From Pseudomonas benzenivorans (lineage in GTDB: Bacteria > Pseudomonadota > Gammaproteobacteria > Pseudomonadales > Pseudomonadaceae), in assembly GCF_900100495.1 (NCBI RefSeq), contig NZ_FNCT01000006.1:124001-188000 (forward strand): 64,000 bases of DNA, given 5' to 3'. Positions 53,801-60,666 of the stretch are shown piece by piece. The notes beneath the pieces were generated by a model, which was not told the origin of the DNA, did not search any database, and saw only the letters and a list, made by a program, of their open reading frames with translations. Numbering within the stretch: the first letter of the stretch is position 1; each line of letters starts with the position of its first letter. Position numbers and translations under genes: made by a program.

Positions 53801-54257
53801 GCCGCCACCGCCATTCAGCTCGCCGTTGCTACCGCCGCCATTGTTCGAAGTGCCGACCCTGGGCAGCGGCATTCCTACCCTGGGCAATATCTTCATCCAT
53901 AACGGCGCCCTGGCGCCCAGTTTCATTGCCCAAGTCTTCGCCAGCAGCGATCCGAGCGGGGGCGACGGCTCCGGGGTCGGCTTCCTCGGTTTTGGCGGGG
54001 GCGATGCCGGGGTCTTCGGCAGCAGCACCCTGTCGAATATTTTCGGCAGCGACTCGATGCCCGAGTCCGCACCACTGAAGGTTTTCGACGGCAAGCAATG
54101 GCGTGGCGGCGGCGATGCCGGCCAGGGCCTGCGCGGTGTATTTGGGGCACCCACGCTGGGCCAACAGTTGCATGAGATGGGGGAAACCGAACAACGCCAG
54201 ATCCATGAGCTGGCCTGGGCTTTGGGGCAGATCGAACCAGCCGAACCACAAGTCTGA
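44826..54257 (+). CDS. Giant repetitive surface protein/adhesin with LEPR motif and DUF4347
   Basis: A 3143-residue protein. It has no Sec signal; the N-terminus is polar and then has LEPRMMFDGA at residues 26-35, like the LEPR-XLL motif of other giant proteins. A DUF4347 domain follows (about 85-245) with His141 in HIISHGD and Cys184 in LLYGCEVG. Next come a beta-helix-like stretch (256-360), a glycine-rich segment (about 375-560), autotransporter-type passenger repeats (about 860-1430), six VNDAP-type cadherin-like repeats (starting 1527, 1686, 1848, 1981, 2108, 2234) and five Ig-like repeats (about 2372-2955). A proline-rich hinge and a 140-residue Gly/Ser-rich tail close it. There are no RTX repeats and no beta-barrel. 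It is encoded with TolC and sulfotransferase genes. Confidence 0.85.
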   Translation: MWWNKGARQSGKPASEQPRPPLIQSLEPRMMFDGAVAATLASDVPTADTAADTTHGDAAGAETNQDSSDSSQAGAVADAQNGGRKEIVFVDTRVPDYQALLGAVSPDAEVVLLSTDRDGVQQIADALETRSGIDAIHIISHGDAGVLLLGNAPLFEGNLGDYSSQLQSIGEALTTDGDILLYGCEVGAGSEGQAFLSQLASITGADIAASDDGTGGSAKGADWDLEITTGDVTASYALNLSQLGSYDHVLVTTSVNSVAGLKAAITTGNTDGVDDVITLTGNITFASAADAISINVTDGQTMSIVGGGFTLSGNNLARVLDVSSSGVGSEVAISNLTISNGFLTGAGGNTPGNAVGQAGGDALGANIRNTGTLTITGSTITGGKAAGGGGGGGGAGGGGGAGGGGGGFGTTFGGVGGTNPTHTPGAASAGTGGDGAGFGNLVGRGGSTSGGEGATYGNSYTDGGSGGTANNGSISIGGGGGGGGYSFGGGRGGNAAGGIYNTGTLTITTSSITNNIGAGGGGGGGGASGISGNGGDAGSGIGAIWNAGGTVQIDAATNTSLATGNVGAAGGIGVTNDGGSSNGAAGASTSQIRTTGGGTTDTNYNPNATPTIGSLNSDSVAWAGVGSTVTLDSGGNASLGDTDLEALNGGNGDWSGASLTVQRNGTAVSTDVLGFDTSGALFTVSGSDLQSGGSTFATFTNTGGVLTISFTSSATAATTALVNDIAQRITYRSDTPAGDATVRFTLSDGVASATADVTVTSDTIYVTNTTDTATINVSNGVSFSEAVAIAAADATGSQTLIFSSSFNSSMTLAGALAINESLTINGDSASGLTFSGSTITLGGGTTLNFTNSTGTVTIASALAGTGSLSKAGAGTLALSSTSNESGMSGGISVTAGTLSISSDDHLSSGTLTLDGGTLTNSVSAFTIDNAIVLGASGGTFNVGGGGGATTLTLSGVISGSGSLTKTAAAILQLDGNNTYTGATNVSAGTLIANHNNALGTTAGATTVSSGATVRVAGGLSIGEAFTISGTGKTVSAVNYGALHLISGTSSLSGAISLAAGADVSAATGSTFTLSGALDGAFNLNKTDAGTLTLSNAGNSTSLSGGISVSAGTLSVASDSHLNSGGLTLASGSTLALTGATNIDNGITLSGDATVSASANAILSGIISGASNLTKTGASTLTLSASNTYSGTTIVSAGTLSVGSDSNLGSGALTLASGTTLEVTGATTIDNAIALAGSATVSNSANATLSGVISGANNLTKAGASTLTLSASNTYSGTTTVSAGTLSVGSDSNLGSGALTLANGSTLAVTGATTIDNAVALSGGTASVNTTANATLSGTITGAGGLTKTGAAALTLSGTDSYTGATSVNAGSLLVNGALSATSAATVASGATLGGSGSISSNVTVDSGGTLSPGNSAGTLTINGDLTMAAGSTLTVEINGTTAGTQYDQVIVNGAVDVSGATLSATHGYTPGNGDSYTIIVNDAADAVTGTFTGIAEGGSFAAGGNSTQLTASYIGGTGNDVTLTAPINDAPVVGNLNGDSVGHTEGGSATLLDSGSDATVFDSDSADFDGGNVTVAIVTNRVDGEDLLAIRNEGSGIGQIGVSGSNVSYGGVLIGTFAGGSGSNDLVITLNANATPAAVQALVRNLTYANSNTTDPSTSSRTVRVTVNDGDGGTSSNADIAVSVTGVNDAPTLTATGGTPTYTENAAAVDLFSGVSIGTIEAGQTITGLTLTVSNLADGASEIFSVDGTDIALTNGTNGTTTGGNAIDYSVSVTGSTATITLTVAGGLSTATAQTMVDGMGYRNASETPTTASRVVTLTSITDNGGISNGGVDITAVSIAATVAVTSVNDAPVITAPGSIGVTEDVASALTGISFADVDAASGTVTATLSVGSGSLAATSGGNVTVAGSGTASLTLTGSIADINAFIAASGVSFTTAGNATGDVTLTVAIDDGGNTGTDPGNSGTGSSEADSTTVTLSVTAVNDAPVVSVPANIGVSEDTASALTGISFSDVDAGGSSVTATLSVASGALAATSGGGVTVGGTSSALTLTGTVANINAFIAGSNLTFTTAANATADVTLTVAIDDGGNTGSGGAQTDSDTTTLQVSAVNDAPVVTTPISINIDEDVGTALTGISIADVDAGSGSATASFSVASGTLSATSASGVTVTGSGTGSLTLAGSVADINSFIAASGLSFQTALNATSNVVLTVGIADNGNTGSGGNLTDSDTVTLVVTAVNDAPVNAAPSAQAVDQDASLIFSSGNGNLISISDVDAGGGTVRVTLTASNGLITLSGTTGLSFIVGSGANDGSMSFEGSIADINNGLNGLIFSPTPGYNGAASLQITSSDLGLSGSGGTHTDTDTIAITVNSINPVVTAVNVTNPDGGYKVGDVISVTVSFDQAVTVDTTGGVPSLLLETGLTDRAASYVSGSGSDTLTFSYTVQAGDLSADLDYQSTGALALNGATIRSATSDNAILTLPTLGGADSIAGQHDLVIDGVAPSVSSVSVPANGTYVAGQNLDFTVNFSEAVTVDTSGGTPRIAISLDTGGTVFAEYIAGSGSTALTFRLTVASGQLDSNGITLGSSIQANGGTLSDAVGNAAMTTLNGVGSTSGVLVDAVNPVVASVNVPANGAYNAGDVLSFTVNASEAVQIDTSGGTPRLALDIGGVTRYATYVSGSGSGALLFQYSVQAGDTDADGIAVSGLEANGGTLRDAAGNTADLTLNSVGATAGVIVDTSAPTANGLVRLDATPTTADSVRFTLTFSEGVSGVDLGDFGLATTGTASGTIQSIVQIDAQTYQITVGNLSGDGSLGLNLSGSATSIVDQAGNEVAAGLNGEAYVLDNTGPAVSSVGLPANSVYTQGQSLEFTVTFDDNVTVDTSGGMPRLAIRLDTGGTVYAEYVSGTGSNVLTFRYVVDFGQVDRTGITLDSAIEPNGASLSDTLGNVANLALVSVPSTAGLEVNAPTPPDGGDPEFRITPSAPPIDLPPPPPPPTPALPPPPFSSPLLPPPLFEVPTLGSGIPTLGNIFIHNGALAPSFIAQVFASSDPSGGDGSGVGFLGFGGGDAGVFGSSTLSNIFGSDSMPESAPLKVFDGKQWRGGGDAGQGLRGVFGAPTLGQQLHEMGETEQRQIHELAWALGQIEPAEPQV
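48076..48850 (+). repeat. 258-nt (86-residue) tandem repeats inside the giant gene
   Basis: The blocks starting CGCTCACCCTGTCCGCCAGC recur at 48361 and 48619 (exactly 258 nt apart) and remain almost identical for about 110 nt. A diverged copy precedes them near 48098. Each encodes LTLSASNTYSGTTTVSAG followed by LSVGSDSNLGSGALTLA. High nucleotide identity suggests recent duplication or homogenisation. Confidence 0.85.
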
Positions 54258-54305
54258 TCAGGAACGAGAACAAAAATTCAGCCGCGACAAGGGGGCGGCC
54301 CAAGG

Positions 54306-55802
54306 ATGAAAAAGAGCCAGAAACTGTTCGGGGTCAGCCTGCTGGCGCTGACCATCAGCGGTTGCGCTGTCACCAGCCAGCCTATCGATCGCAGCGTCAG
54401 CGAGCAGCGCGCGAAAAGCGATCTGCTGAGCATGTTCAAGGATCAGGAACCGCTTAGCGGCCCGCTGACGATGCATGAGGCTATGGCGCGCGCGGTGAAA
54501 TACAACCTCGAGGGCCGCCTCAAGGTCATGGAGGAAGCGCTGGCGCAGCGCCAGGTCGACCTTGCCAGCTTCGACATGCTGCCGCGCATGGCGCTGCAGG
54601 CCGGATATGTCGGACGCAACAATGTCAGTGCCTCCAGCAGCCAGAGCGTCGAGACCGGCACCCAATCCCTGGAACCGTCCACTTCGCAGGACCGCGACCG
54701 CGAGGTGGCGGACCTGACCATGGTGTGGAACGTGCTCGATTTCGGCGTCAGCTACGTCGGCGCCAAGCAACAGGCCGACCAACGCCTGATCGTTCAGGAA
54801 AGACGGCGCAAGGTAGTCCACACCATCATTCAGGACGTGCGTTCGGCCTATTGGCGGGCCGTGGCGGCTGAACGTCTGCTCAAGCAGATCGACAGCCTGA
54901 TGGCGCGCGTCGATGAAGCCCGCGGCAACAGCCAGCGCTTGAGCGAGCAGCGTATCGGTGACCCGGTACAGGCCATGAGCTATCAGCGAGCACTGATCGA
55001 GGCCACCCGCCAGTTGGAGGATCAGCGCCGGGCGCTGTCCCTGGCCAAAACCGAGCTGGCCGCCTTGATCAACCTGCCCATGGGTACCGACTTCAGCCTG
55101 GCCTCCACGGGTGACTACGAGGTACCGCAGCTCAAGGTCGAACTGAGCCAAATGGAAGAGCAGGCACTGGCCAATAGACCAGAGTTGCGCGAGCAGGATT
55201 ACCAGGCCCGGATCAGCGCGGCGGAAACCCGCAAGGCCATGCTGCGCCTGCTACCGGGCCTGGAGTTCTCCGCCGGTGGCCACTACGACAGCAACTCCTT
55301 CCTGGTCAACCAGAGCTGGGCGGACTATGGGGTCAAGGTCACCTGGAACCTGTTCAACGTGCTCTCCGCTCCGGCGGCCATCAACGTCGCCAAGGCTGGC
55401 GAAGAAGTGGCGACAGCACGGCGTCAGGCGATGTCCATGGCGGTGCTGGCCCAGCTGTATGTGGCCAATGCCAACTTCCATGAAGCACAACGGCAGTTCC
55501 AGACCAGCCAGGAGCTGGCCCAGCTCGACAGCCAGATTGCCGAGCAATTGCGCAATCGCTACAAGGCCCAGGGCATAGGTGAACTCGACCTGATCCAGGG
55601 CGAACTGAATGCCCTGCAGGCCGATCTGCGCCGCGACCTCGCCTATGCGGAACTGCGCAACAGCTACGGCCAGCTGTTTGCCAGCGCGGGTCTCGACCCG
55701 CTGCCCGCCGAGCTACCCTCGACCCAGCTGAGCGACATCGCCCAGGCTCTTTCCGACAGCGAAGCGCGGTGGCAGCAAGGCGACCTGCAGCCCGGTTCCT
55801 GA
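54306..55802 (+). CDS. TolC-family outer-membrane lipoprotein
   Basis: A 498-residue outer-membrane efflux protein. The lipobox is LTISGC (Cys20) after a short signal, so it is a lipoprotein like OprM/CusC rather than classical TolC. Two OEP repeats form the coiled-coil tunnel; NRYKAQGIGELDLIQGELNAL is the typical end of the second helix pair. It begins 48 nt after the giant gene and is probably co-transcribed. It would be the exit duct, with the adaptors of the 37.8-42.0 kb operon as periplasmic partners. Confidence 0.9.
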   Translation: MKKSQKLFGVSLLALTISGCAVTSQPIDRSVSEQRAKSDLLSMFKDQEPLSGPLTMHEAMARAVKYNLEGRLKVMEEALAQRQVDLASFDMLPRMALQAGYVGRNNVSASSSQSVETGTQSLEPSTSQDRDREVADLTMVWNVLDFGVSYVGAKQQADQRLIVQERRRKVVHTIIQDVRSAYWRAVAAERLLKQIDSLMARVDEARGNSQRLSEQRIGDPVQAMSYQRALIEATRQLEDQRRALSLAKTELAALINLPMGTDFSLASTGDYEVPQLKVELSQMEEQALANRPELREQDYQARISAAETRKAMLRLLPGLEFSAGGHYDSNSFLVNQSWADYGVKVTWNLFNVLSAPAAINVAKAGEEVATARRQAMSMAVLAQLYVANANFHEAQRQFQTSQELAQLDSQIAEQLRNRYKAQGIGELDLIQGELNALQADLRRDLAYAELRNSYGQLFASAGLDPLPAELPSTQLSDIAQALSDSEARWQQGDLQPGS

Positions 55803-56002
55803 GCCCTCTGGAGTGATACTGTGCCGGCACGCGCCCGGCACAGGGTTGACCAACCGCTACTCGCCGGCTCAATGCCCACCTGCAGACGGCTGCCCCCGGA
55901 GGGGCACCTGGAGGCATGGTTCACAATCGACAGCGAATAGTGGCACACTGACATCATATAAGGTCGACCCCAGACAAGAACAATAGAGAGCGGAACCGTC
56001 AT

Positions 56003-56572
56003 ATGAGCCGCGATAGCCAGGAAGCATCCAGCGAGCCCCTCAGCGACACGCAGCGCCTGGCTCTGCTGGAAAAGGATCGTCGACTCGACCGCATCATCCT
56101 CCTGGTGGTAGTGGCGTTGCTCGCAATAGTCCTCGCCAGCTGGCTGACCTGGGGCTTCATGAGTCTCTTTGGCGAAGAGGAGCAAGCACCAAGCCGCAGC
56201 CAGGTCGAAGCCCTACAGAAACAGCTGGTGACGCTGGAGACGCAGGTGGCGAGCCAGGCATTGCAGGTGGCCCAACTCGAGGCCTTGGCCCGCAACAAAC
56301 CTGGTCCAGCGGCCTCGAATGGCGACAATCGCGAGTCGCTGCAACAGGTGGCGAGGATGCTGATTGCCCAGGAGCAGAGCTTCCAGCACAGCCTCACCGC
56401 CCTCAAAAACGGCATGCGCGACCTGGCCGGCATGATCGTCGGCTCGCGCAGTTGGCTGGACGACTACAACGAAGCGCTGGACAAGTCGCTGGCCGAGAGC
56501 CAGGCGCGGGTTGAACAACTGCAGCAGTGGGCAACCGACAAGGATTCGGCGACAGCCACCCCCTCACCTTAG
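56003..56572 (+). CDS. Single-pass inner-membrane coiled-coil protein
   Basis: A 189-residue protein. A charged N-terminus of 30 residues is followed by one transmembrane helix (about 31-53, IILLVVVALLAIVLASWLTW). A periplasmic coiled coil comes next (about 65-95, VEALQKQLVTLETQVASQAL), then a second helical segment (about 112-180). No enzymatic motif. It lies 200 nt after the TolC gene with its own weak site; a small GC hairpin (55819-55843) separates them. Topology would suit a scaffold or adaptor in an envelope complex, but I do not recognise the family. Confidence 0.65.
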   Translation: MSRDSQEASSEPLSDTQRLALLEKDRRLDRIILLVVVALLAIVLASWLTWGFMSLFGEEEQAPSRSQVEALQKQLVTLETQVASQALQVAQLEALARNKPGPAASNGDNRESLQQVARMLIAQEQSFQHSLTALKNGMRDLAGMIVGSRSWLDDYNEALDKSLAESQARVEQLQQWATDKDSATATPSP

Positions 56573-56652
56573 CCGGCCGCGGCGGCGATAACACACCGCA
56601 CATTCGCAACGGGCCCCACACGACGCCCTGAAGCGCCCGGCGTCGGCCACTC

Positions 56653-56810
56653 AGAGGCTGTTTACAAAAAGTAGCGAGCGATGGCCAGGCAAGGCGAAAT
56701 CAGCCGAAAAAGCGGAGTGTACGAGTTGTACATGAGTATTTTGAGACGCCTTGTCCCGGGCTGATTTCAACGCAGAATGGCCGAGCGCAGTAATTTGTAA
56801 ACACACTCTC
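56653..56810. repeat. MITE-like long inverted-repeat element
   Basis: Left end AGAGGCTGTTTACAAA and right end TTTGTAAACACACTCT are imperfect inverted repeats, and inner segments (AAATCAGCC and GGCTGATTT) also pair. The centre contains TGTACGAGTTGTACA. There is no coding potential. The right end runs into the stop codon of the ABC transporter gene. Elements of this look recur in Pseudomonas genomes; it may be a non-autonomous mobile element or a large palindromic terminator. Confidence 0.7.
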
Positions 56811-58587
56811 AGTGCTGCAGGTGCCCGTAGAGCTTGGCATACAGCCCGCCGTCGGCGATCAGGCGCTGGTGATCGCCATCCTCGGCGACGCTGCCGCCAT
56901 CGAATACCAGCACCCGGTCCGCTTGCTTCACTGCAGACAGGCGATGGGCGATGATCAGCGTGGTACGACCGTTGAGAAATTGGCCCAGCGCCTGGTGCAA
57001 TGCGTACTCGGTGGCGGCGTCCAGGGCCGAGGTGGCCTCGTCGAGGATCACCACCTTGGGCTCGGCCAGCACCATGCGGGCGATGGCCAGGCGCTGGCGC
57101 TGACCACCGGACAGGCGCACCCCGGAACGGCCGACGATGCTGTCCAGCCCTTTCGCCAGGGCGCGGATGGTCCCGGCCAACTGGGCGATTTCCAGCGCGT
57201 GCCAGCAGGCCTCGTCATCGCGTTCACGGCCCATGCACAGGTTGGCACGCACCGTGTCGTTGAACAGCGCCGGATGCTGCAGCACCACCGCGACGTTTTC
57301 CCGCACCGTTTCCAGGCCGATCTCCTGCTGGCTGCAGCCGCCGAAATGAATGCTCCCGGCCTGCGGCGAATAGAGGCCGAGCAGCAGTTGCACCAGGGTG
57401 CTCTTGCCGCCGCCGCTGGCACCGACTATGGCGACCTTCTCGCCCGGCGCGATGCTCAGGTCGAGGTGCTCCAGCACCGGCTCCTCTTGGTAGGCGAAGG
57501 TCAGCCCGCGCACCTCGATACCGACCGTCTCACGGCCTTTGAACGGATCGACGCGAGCGGGATACTGCGGTTCGTCGGCCCGCGCCAGCAGTTCATTGAT
57601 CCGCGCCAGCGCCCCGCCGGCGGCGTAGAAGGCGTATTGCAGGTTGAGCAACTGTTCGACCGGGCCGATCATGAACCACAGGTAGCTGAACACCGCGAGC
57701 ATTTGGCCGATCGACAGGTCGGAAAACAGCACGGTGAGCATCGCGGCGGCGCGGAACACGTCGATGCCGAACTGGAACAACAAGCCGCTGGCGCGGTTCG
57801 ACGCGTCGCTCTTCCACTGCGAGGCCACCGCATAGTCACGCACCTCCCGGGCCCGCCCACCGAGACGGCCGAGGAAATAGCCCTGGCGATTGCTGGCGCG
57901 AATCTCCTGGATGGCGTCGAGGGTTTCGGAGAGCGCCTGGGTGAACCGCGAGGTGCTGTCGTTCTCCAGTTTTTTCAGGTGTTTGACCCGCTTGCCCAAC
58001 TGCACGGTGGCGTAGATCACCAACGGGTTGAACAGCAGGATCAGCAGCGCCAGCTGCCAGTGCATCCACAGCAGGATCGCCGAGGTACCGGTCAGGGTCA
58101 GCACGGCGACCAGGAAACGACTGAGGGTCTCGCCGACGAACTTGTCCAGGGTGTCCAGGTCGGTGACCAGATGGGTGGTCACGGTGCCACCGCCGAGGCT
58201 TTCGTACTCGCCGAGGGAGATGCGCTTGAGTCGCTCGATCAGGCGAATGCGGATGCGGTAGACGATGTCCTTCGACAGGCGGGCGAACAGGCGCGCCTGC
58301 AGCACGTTGAAGATCAGCGCCGAGCCACGCAGCAGCAGGGTCAGCAGCAGCATCAGGCCGATGTAGCCGGCGGCAGTTTCCCAGTCGGCCGGGAGGAAGC
58401 GATCCATCACCTTGAGCGCGGCGTCGCCATCGCCCAGCAGCACCTCATCGACCAGCAACGGCAGCAGCAAGGGAATCGGCACGCTGCACAGGGTGGCGAA
58501 CAGGGCCACCAGGTTGGCCAGGATCAGCGCCTTCCGGTGATGCAGGGCCAGCCGGCGGATTTCCGCCCAGCTCAACCGATCAGGCAT
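56809..58587 (-). CDS. ABC exporter, fused permease and ATPase (MsbA-like fold)
   Basis: A 592-residue half-transporter with six membrane helices (residues about 20-310) and a C-terminal ATPase: Walker A GASGGGKST near 385, signature LSGGQRQRLAIARMV, Walker B VVILDEATSALD, H-loop AHRLS. The start is the ATG at 58587, overlapping the upstream gene's stop (ATGCCTGA). There is no C39 peptidase domain. Gene order with the DsbA-like, trhO and bolA genes matches PA0860, so it is probably a core gene rather than part of the adhesin system, although it could serve it. Confidence 0.9.
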   Translation of the reverse strand: MPDRLSWAEIRRLALHHRKALILANLVALFATLCSVPIPLLLPLLVDEVLLGDGDAALKVMDRFLPADWETAAGYIGLMLLLTLLLRGSALIFNVLQARLFARLSKDIVYRIRIRLIERLKRISLGEYESLGGGTVTTHLVTDLDTLDKFVGETLSRFLVAVLTLTGTSAILLWMHWQLALLILLFNPLVIYATVQLGKRVKHLKKLENDSTSRFTQALSETLDAIQEIRASNRQGYFLGRLGGRAREVRDYAVASQWKSDASNRASGLLFQFGIDVFRAAAMLTVLFSDLSIGQMLAVFSYLWFMIGPVEQLLNLQYAFYAAGGALARINELLARADEPQYPARVDPFKGRETVGIEVRGLTFAYQEEPVLEHLDLSIAPGEKVAIVGASGGGKSTLVQLLLGLYSPQAGSIHFGGCSQQEIGLETVRENVAVVLQHPALFNDTVRANLCMGRERDDEACWHALEIAQLAGTIRALAKGLDSIVGRSGVRLSGGQRQRLAIARMVLAEPKVVILDEATSALDAATEYALHQALGQFLNGRTTLIIAHRLSAVKQADRVLVFDGGSVAEDGDHQRLIADGGLYAKLYGHLQH

Positions 58588-59215
58588 GGGCGCCACGCTC
58601 CAGCCAGCGGCCAAGCAACGGCGCCAGCACGCCGAGCGGCTGGTAGCCGTTGGTCAGCAAGGCCAGTTGACCGTTGCGCTCGGCCAGCAGGGTGGGAAAG
58701 CCGGCGATGCCAAGATCCTGCACCCAGGTGAAATCCGCGCGAGTGGCCAGGTGCTGCTCGGCACTGTCGAAGGCTTCGGCAAACTCGATCCGCGGCAAAC
58801 CCGCCCGCTCCGCCAACTCGACCAGCACGCTGGCCTGGGTCACGTCGCGGCCCTCGCCGTAGAACGCCTGCTGGATCAGTTTGGCCAGGGGCCAGGAGCT
58901 CGGCGCATCGAGGTGGCGCGCAGTGACCAGGGCGCGGCAGGCCGGTTCGGTGTCGTAGACGAAACCCTCGGGCAAGGCGCCGTCGAACTTGAACGGTTGC
59001 CCGGTCGCCTCCTTCACCGCCTGCCAGTGCTCGAGGATCGAGCGCCGCGTGCTCGCCTCCAGCGCGGCACCGCCGCCGGTGCGCAAGCCGCCGGCCACCA
59101 GGTGCAGGCCAACGCCCGCGCCTCGGGCTTGCTCGGCGAGGGACTCGACCACCGGGGCGAAGCCCCAGCACCAGGAGCACATCGGGTCCATCACGTAGAG
59201 CAAGCGAGCCTGCAT
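58580..59215 (-). CDS. DsbA-family thioredoxin-fold protein (FrnE-like)
   Basis: A 211-residue cytosolic protein with a CxxC active site in MDPMCSWCWGFAPVVE (residues about 11-26), an inserted helical domain, and the cis-Pro loop as GIAGFPTLLAERNG. There is no signal peptide, so it belongs to the FrnE/2-hydroxychromene isomerase-like branch rather than periplasmic DsbA. The ATG at 59215 has GAGG upstream. It overlaps the ABC exporter gene and follows trhO by 2 nt. Confidence 0.83.
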   Translation of the reverse strand: MQARLLYVMDPMCSWCWGFAPVVESLAEQARGAGVGLHLVAGGLRTGGGAALEASTRRSILEHWQAVKEATGQPFKFDGALPEGFVYDTEPACRALVTARHLDAPSSWPLAKLIQQAFYGEGRDVTQASVLVELAERAGLPRIEFAEAFDSAEQHLATRADFTWVQDLGIAGFPTLLAERNGQLALLTNGYQPLGVLAPLLGRWLERGAHA

Positions 59216-59217
59216 GG

Positions 59218-60156
59218 TCAATCCTCGAGTACTTGGCGTGGGTTGTAGCCGAGCGGATGCGGCAGGTTGCGCGCCTTGGCCAGTTCGATCTGCTTCTGCC
59301 GTTCACGGGCGCCGGCACGGGTTTTCTCCGGCAGCGAGTCCCAGCAATGCGGACAACTGACGCCCGGCGTGTAGTACTCGGACTGCCGATCCTCGACCGA
59401 GACCGGGGTACGGCAGGCGTGGCACTGGTCGTAATCGCCCTCGCTCAGGTCATGCCGCACGGTAACCCGGTTGTCGAAGACGAAACAGTCGCCGCGCCAC
59501 TTGGTCTGCTCCTGCGGCACGTCCTCGAGGTACTTGAGGATGCCGCCCTTGAGGTGGAACACCGCCTCGAAGCCCTCGCCGAGCATATAGCTGGAGGCCT
59601 TCTCGCAGCGGATACCGCCGGTGCAGAACATCGCCACCTTCTTGTGCTTGGCCGGATCGAAATGACGCTTGATGTACGCGGGGAAATCGCGGAACGATTG
59701 GGTCTTGGGATCGACCGCGCCGTCGAAGGTGCCGATGGCCACTTCATAGTCGTTGCGGGTGTCGATCAGCAGCACCTCGGGGTCTTCGATCAGCGCGTTC
59801 CAGTCCTTCGGCTCGACGTAGGTGCCGACCCGCTGGTTAGGGTCCACGCCGGGCACGCCGAGGGTGACGATCTCCTTCTTCAGCTTGACCTTGGTACGGT
59901 AGAACGGCTGCTCATCGCAATAGGATTCCTTGTGGTCGACATCGGCCAGGCGCGGGTCGAGCCGGAACCAGGCGAGCAGCCCGTCGATGCCTGTGCGGCT
60001 GCCGGAAACGGTGCCGTTGATGCCTTCTTCGGCGAGCAGCAGGGTGCCCTTGATGCCGTTCGCCAACAGGGTATCGAGCAGGGGTTCGCGCAGCGCTTGG
60101 TAATCCGGCAGGGAGACGAATTTGTACAGCGCCGCCACGACGATGGTGTCGGTCAT
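59218..60156 (-). CDS. trhO: tRNA uridine(34) hydroxylase TrhO
   Basis: A 312-residue protein with an N-terminal acylphosphatase-like domain (about 1-95), a rhodanese domain (about 120-215) with the active-site loop [16 protein letters not shown], and a C-terminal Cys-rich zinc-like region ([15 protein letters not shown]). It hydroxylates U34 of certain tRNAs (ho5U) in an oxygen-dependent way, as known for YceA/TrhO. Length and motifs fit the family (UPF0176). Confidence 0.92.
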   Translation of the reverse strand: MTDTIVVAALYKFVSLPDYQALREPLLDTLLANGIKGTLLLAEEGINGTVSGSRTGIDGLLAWFRLDPRLADVDHKESYCDEQPFYRTKVKLKKEIVTLGVPGVDPNQRVGTYVEPKDWNALIEDPEVLLIDTRNDYEVAIGTFDGAVDPKTQSFRDFPAYIKRHFDPAKHKKVAMFCTGGIRCEKASSYMLGEGFEAVFHLKGGILKYLEDVPQEQTKWRGDCFVFDNRVTVRHDLSEGDYDQCHACRTPVSVEDRQSEYYTPGVSCPHCWDSLPEKTRAGARERQKQIELAKARNLPHPLGYNPRQVLED

Positions 60157-60211
60157 GGAGGATCTTCCTTCAGTAGTCGCCCACGTAAAGGGCGGACTGG
60201 GCCTATAAACG

Positions 60212-60237
60212 AACGCGCCGGCGGAGGCCGGCGCGTT
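60212..60237. terminator. Hairpin between bolA and trhO
   Basis: Stem AACGCGCCGGC / GCCGGCGCGTT with a short loop, 124 nt past the bolA stop on the minus strand. The T tail is weak, so it may terminate only partly. Confidence 0.6.
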
Positions 60238-60360
60238 GGGGTGCAGTTTACGTTTCTTGGCGCCTGCCGTGTAGGGGTGGATTGACTCAGCGGTAGTCCG
60301 CGAACGGCTACAACGACAATCCCCTGGGGGGCATCCGGGTTACGCCACACGCGGCCCCCA

Positions 60361-60666
60361 TCAGTGGTCGTGCTTACTGCCTCCCCGACAGGTCGGCGAG
60401 GCCGGTGCCGCGCCCAGTTCCGCCCACTCCTCGGGCGTGTAGGTATGCAGGGCCAGGGCATGCACCTGACCCATCAGTTCGCCCAGGCTGGCATACACCT
60501 TCTGGTGGCGCTTCACCGCATTCAGGCCGACGAACTGTGGGCTGACAATCACCGCCTTGTAGTGGGTCTCCAACCCGCGGCTGTGCATATGGCTCTCGTC
60601 CAGCACTTCGAGGTGCAGGGGTTGCAGCGCGGCCAGGGCCGCCTGGAGTTGTGCGAGTTTCGACAT
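60361..60666 (-). CDS. bolA: BolA-family protein
   Basis: A 101-residue BolA/IbaG-fold protein. Motifs DESHMHSRGLETHYKAVIVS (residues about 23-43) and VKRHQKVYASLGEL are characteristic; conserved His residues in SHMHS and KRHQ coordinate shared Fe-S clusters with monothiol glutaredoxins. The ATG at 60666 gives MSKLAQLQAAL. The position matches PA0857. Confidence 0.9.
   Translation of the reverse strand: MSKLAQLQAALAALQPLHLEVLDESHMHSRGLETHYKAVIVSPQFVGLNAVKRHQKVYASLGELMGQVHALALHTYTPEEWAELGAAPASPTCRGGSKHDH

Noticed and set aside
44826..54257. Classical RTX type I adhesin (LapA-like) or type V autotransporter
   Set aside because: There are no GGxGxDxxx repeats, no retention module or LapD/LapG genes, no Sec signal and no C-terminal beta-barrel, although the passenger-type repeats look like those of autotransporters.
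56809..58587. ABC exporter as the dedicated type I motor for the giant protein
   Set aside because: It is on the opposite strand, overlaps the conserved DsbA-like gene and matches PA0860 in gene order. A contribution cannot be excluded, but it is not placed as a system component.
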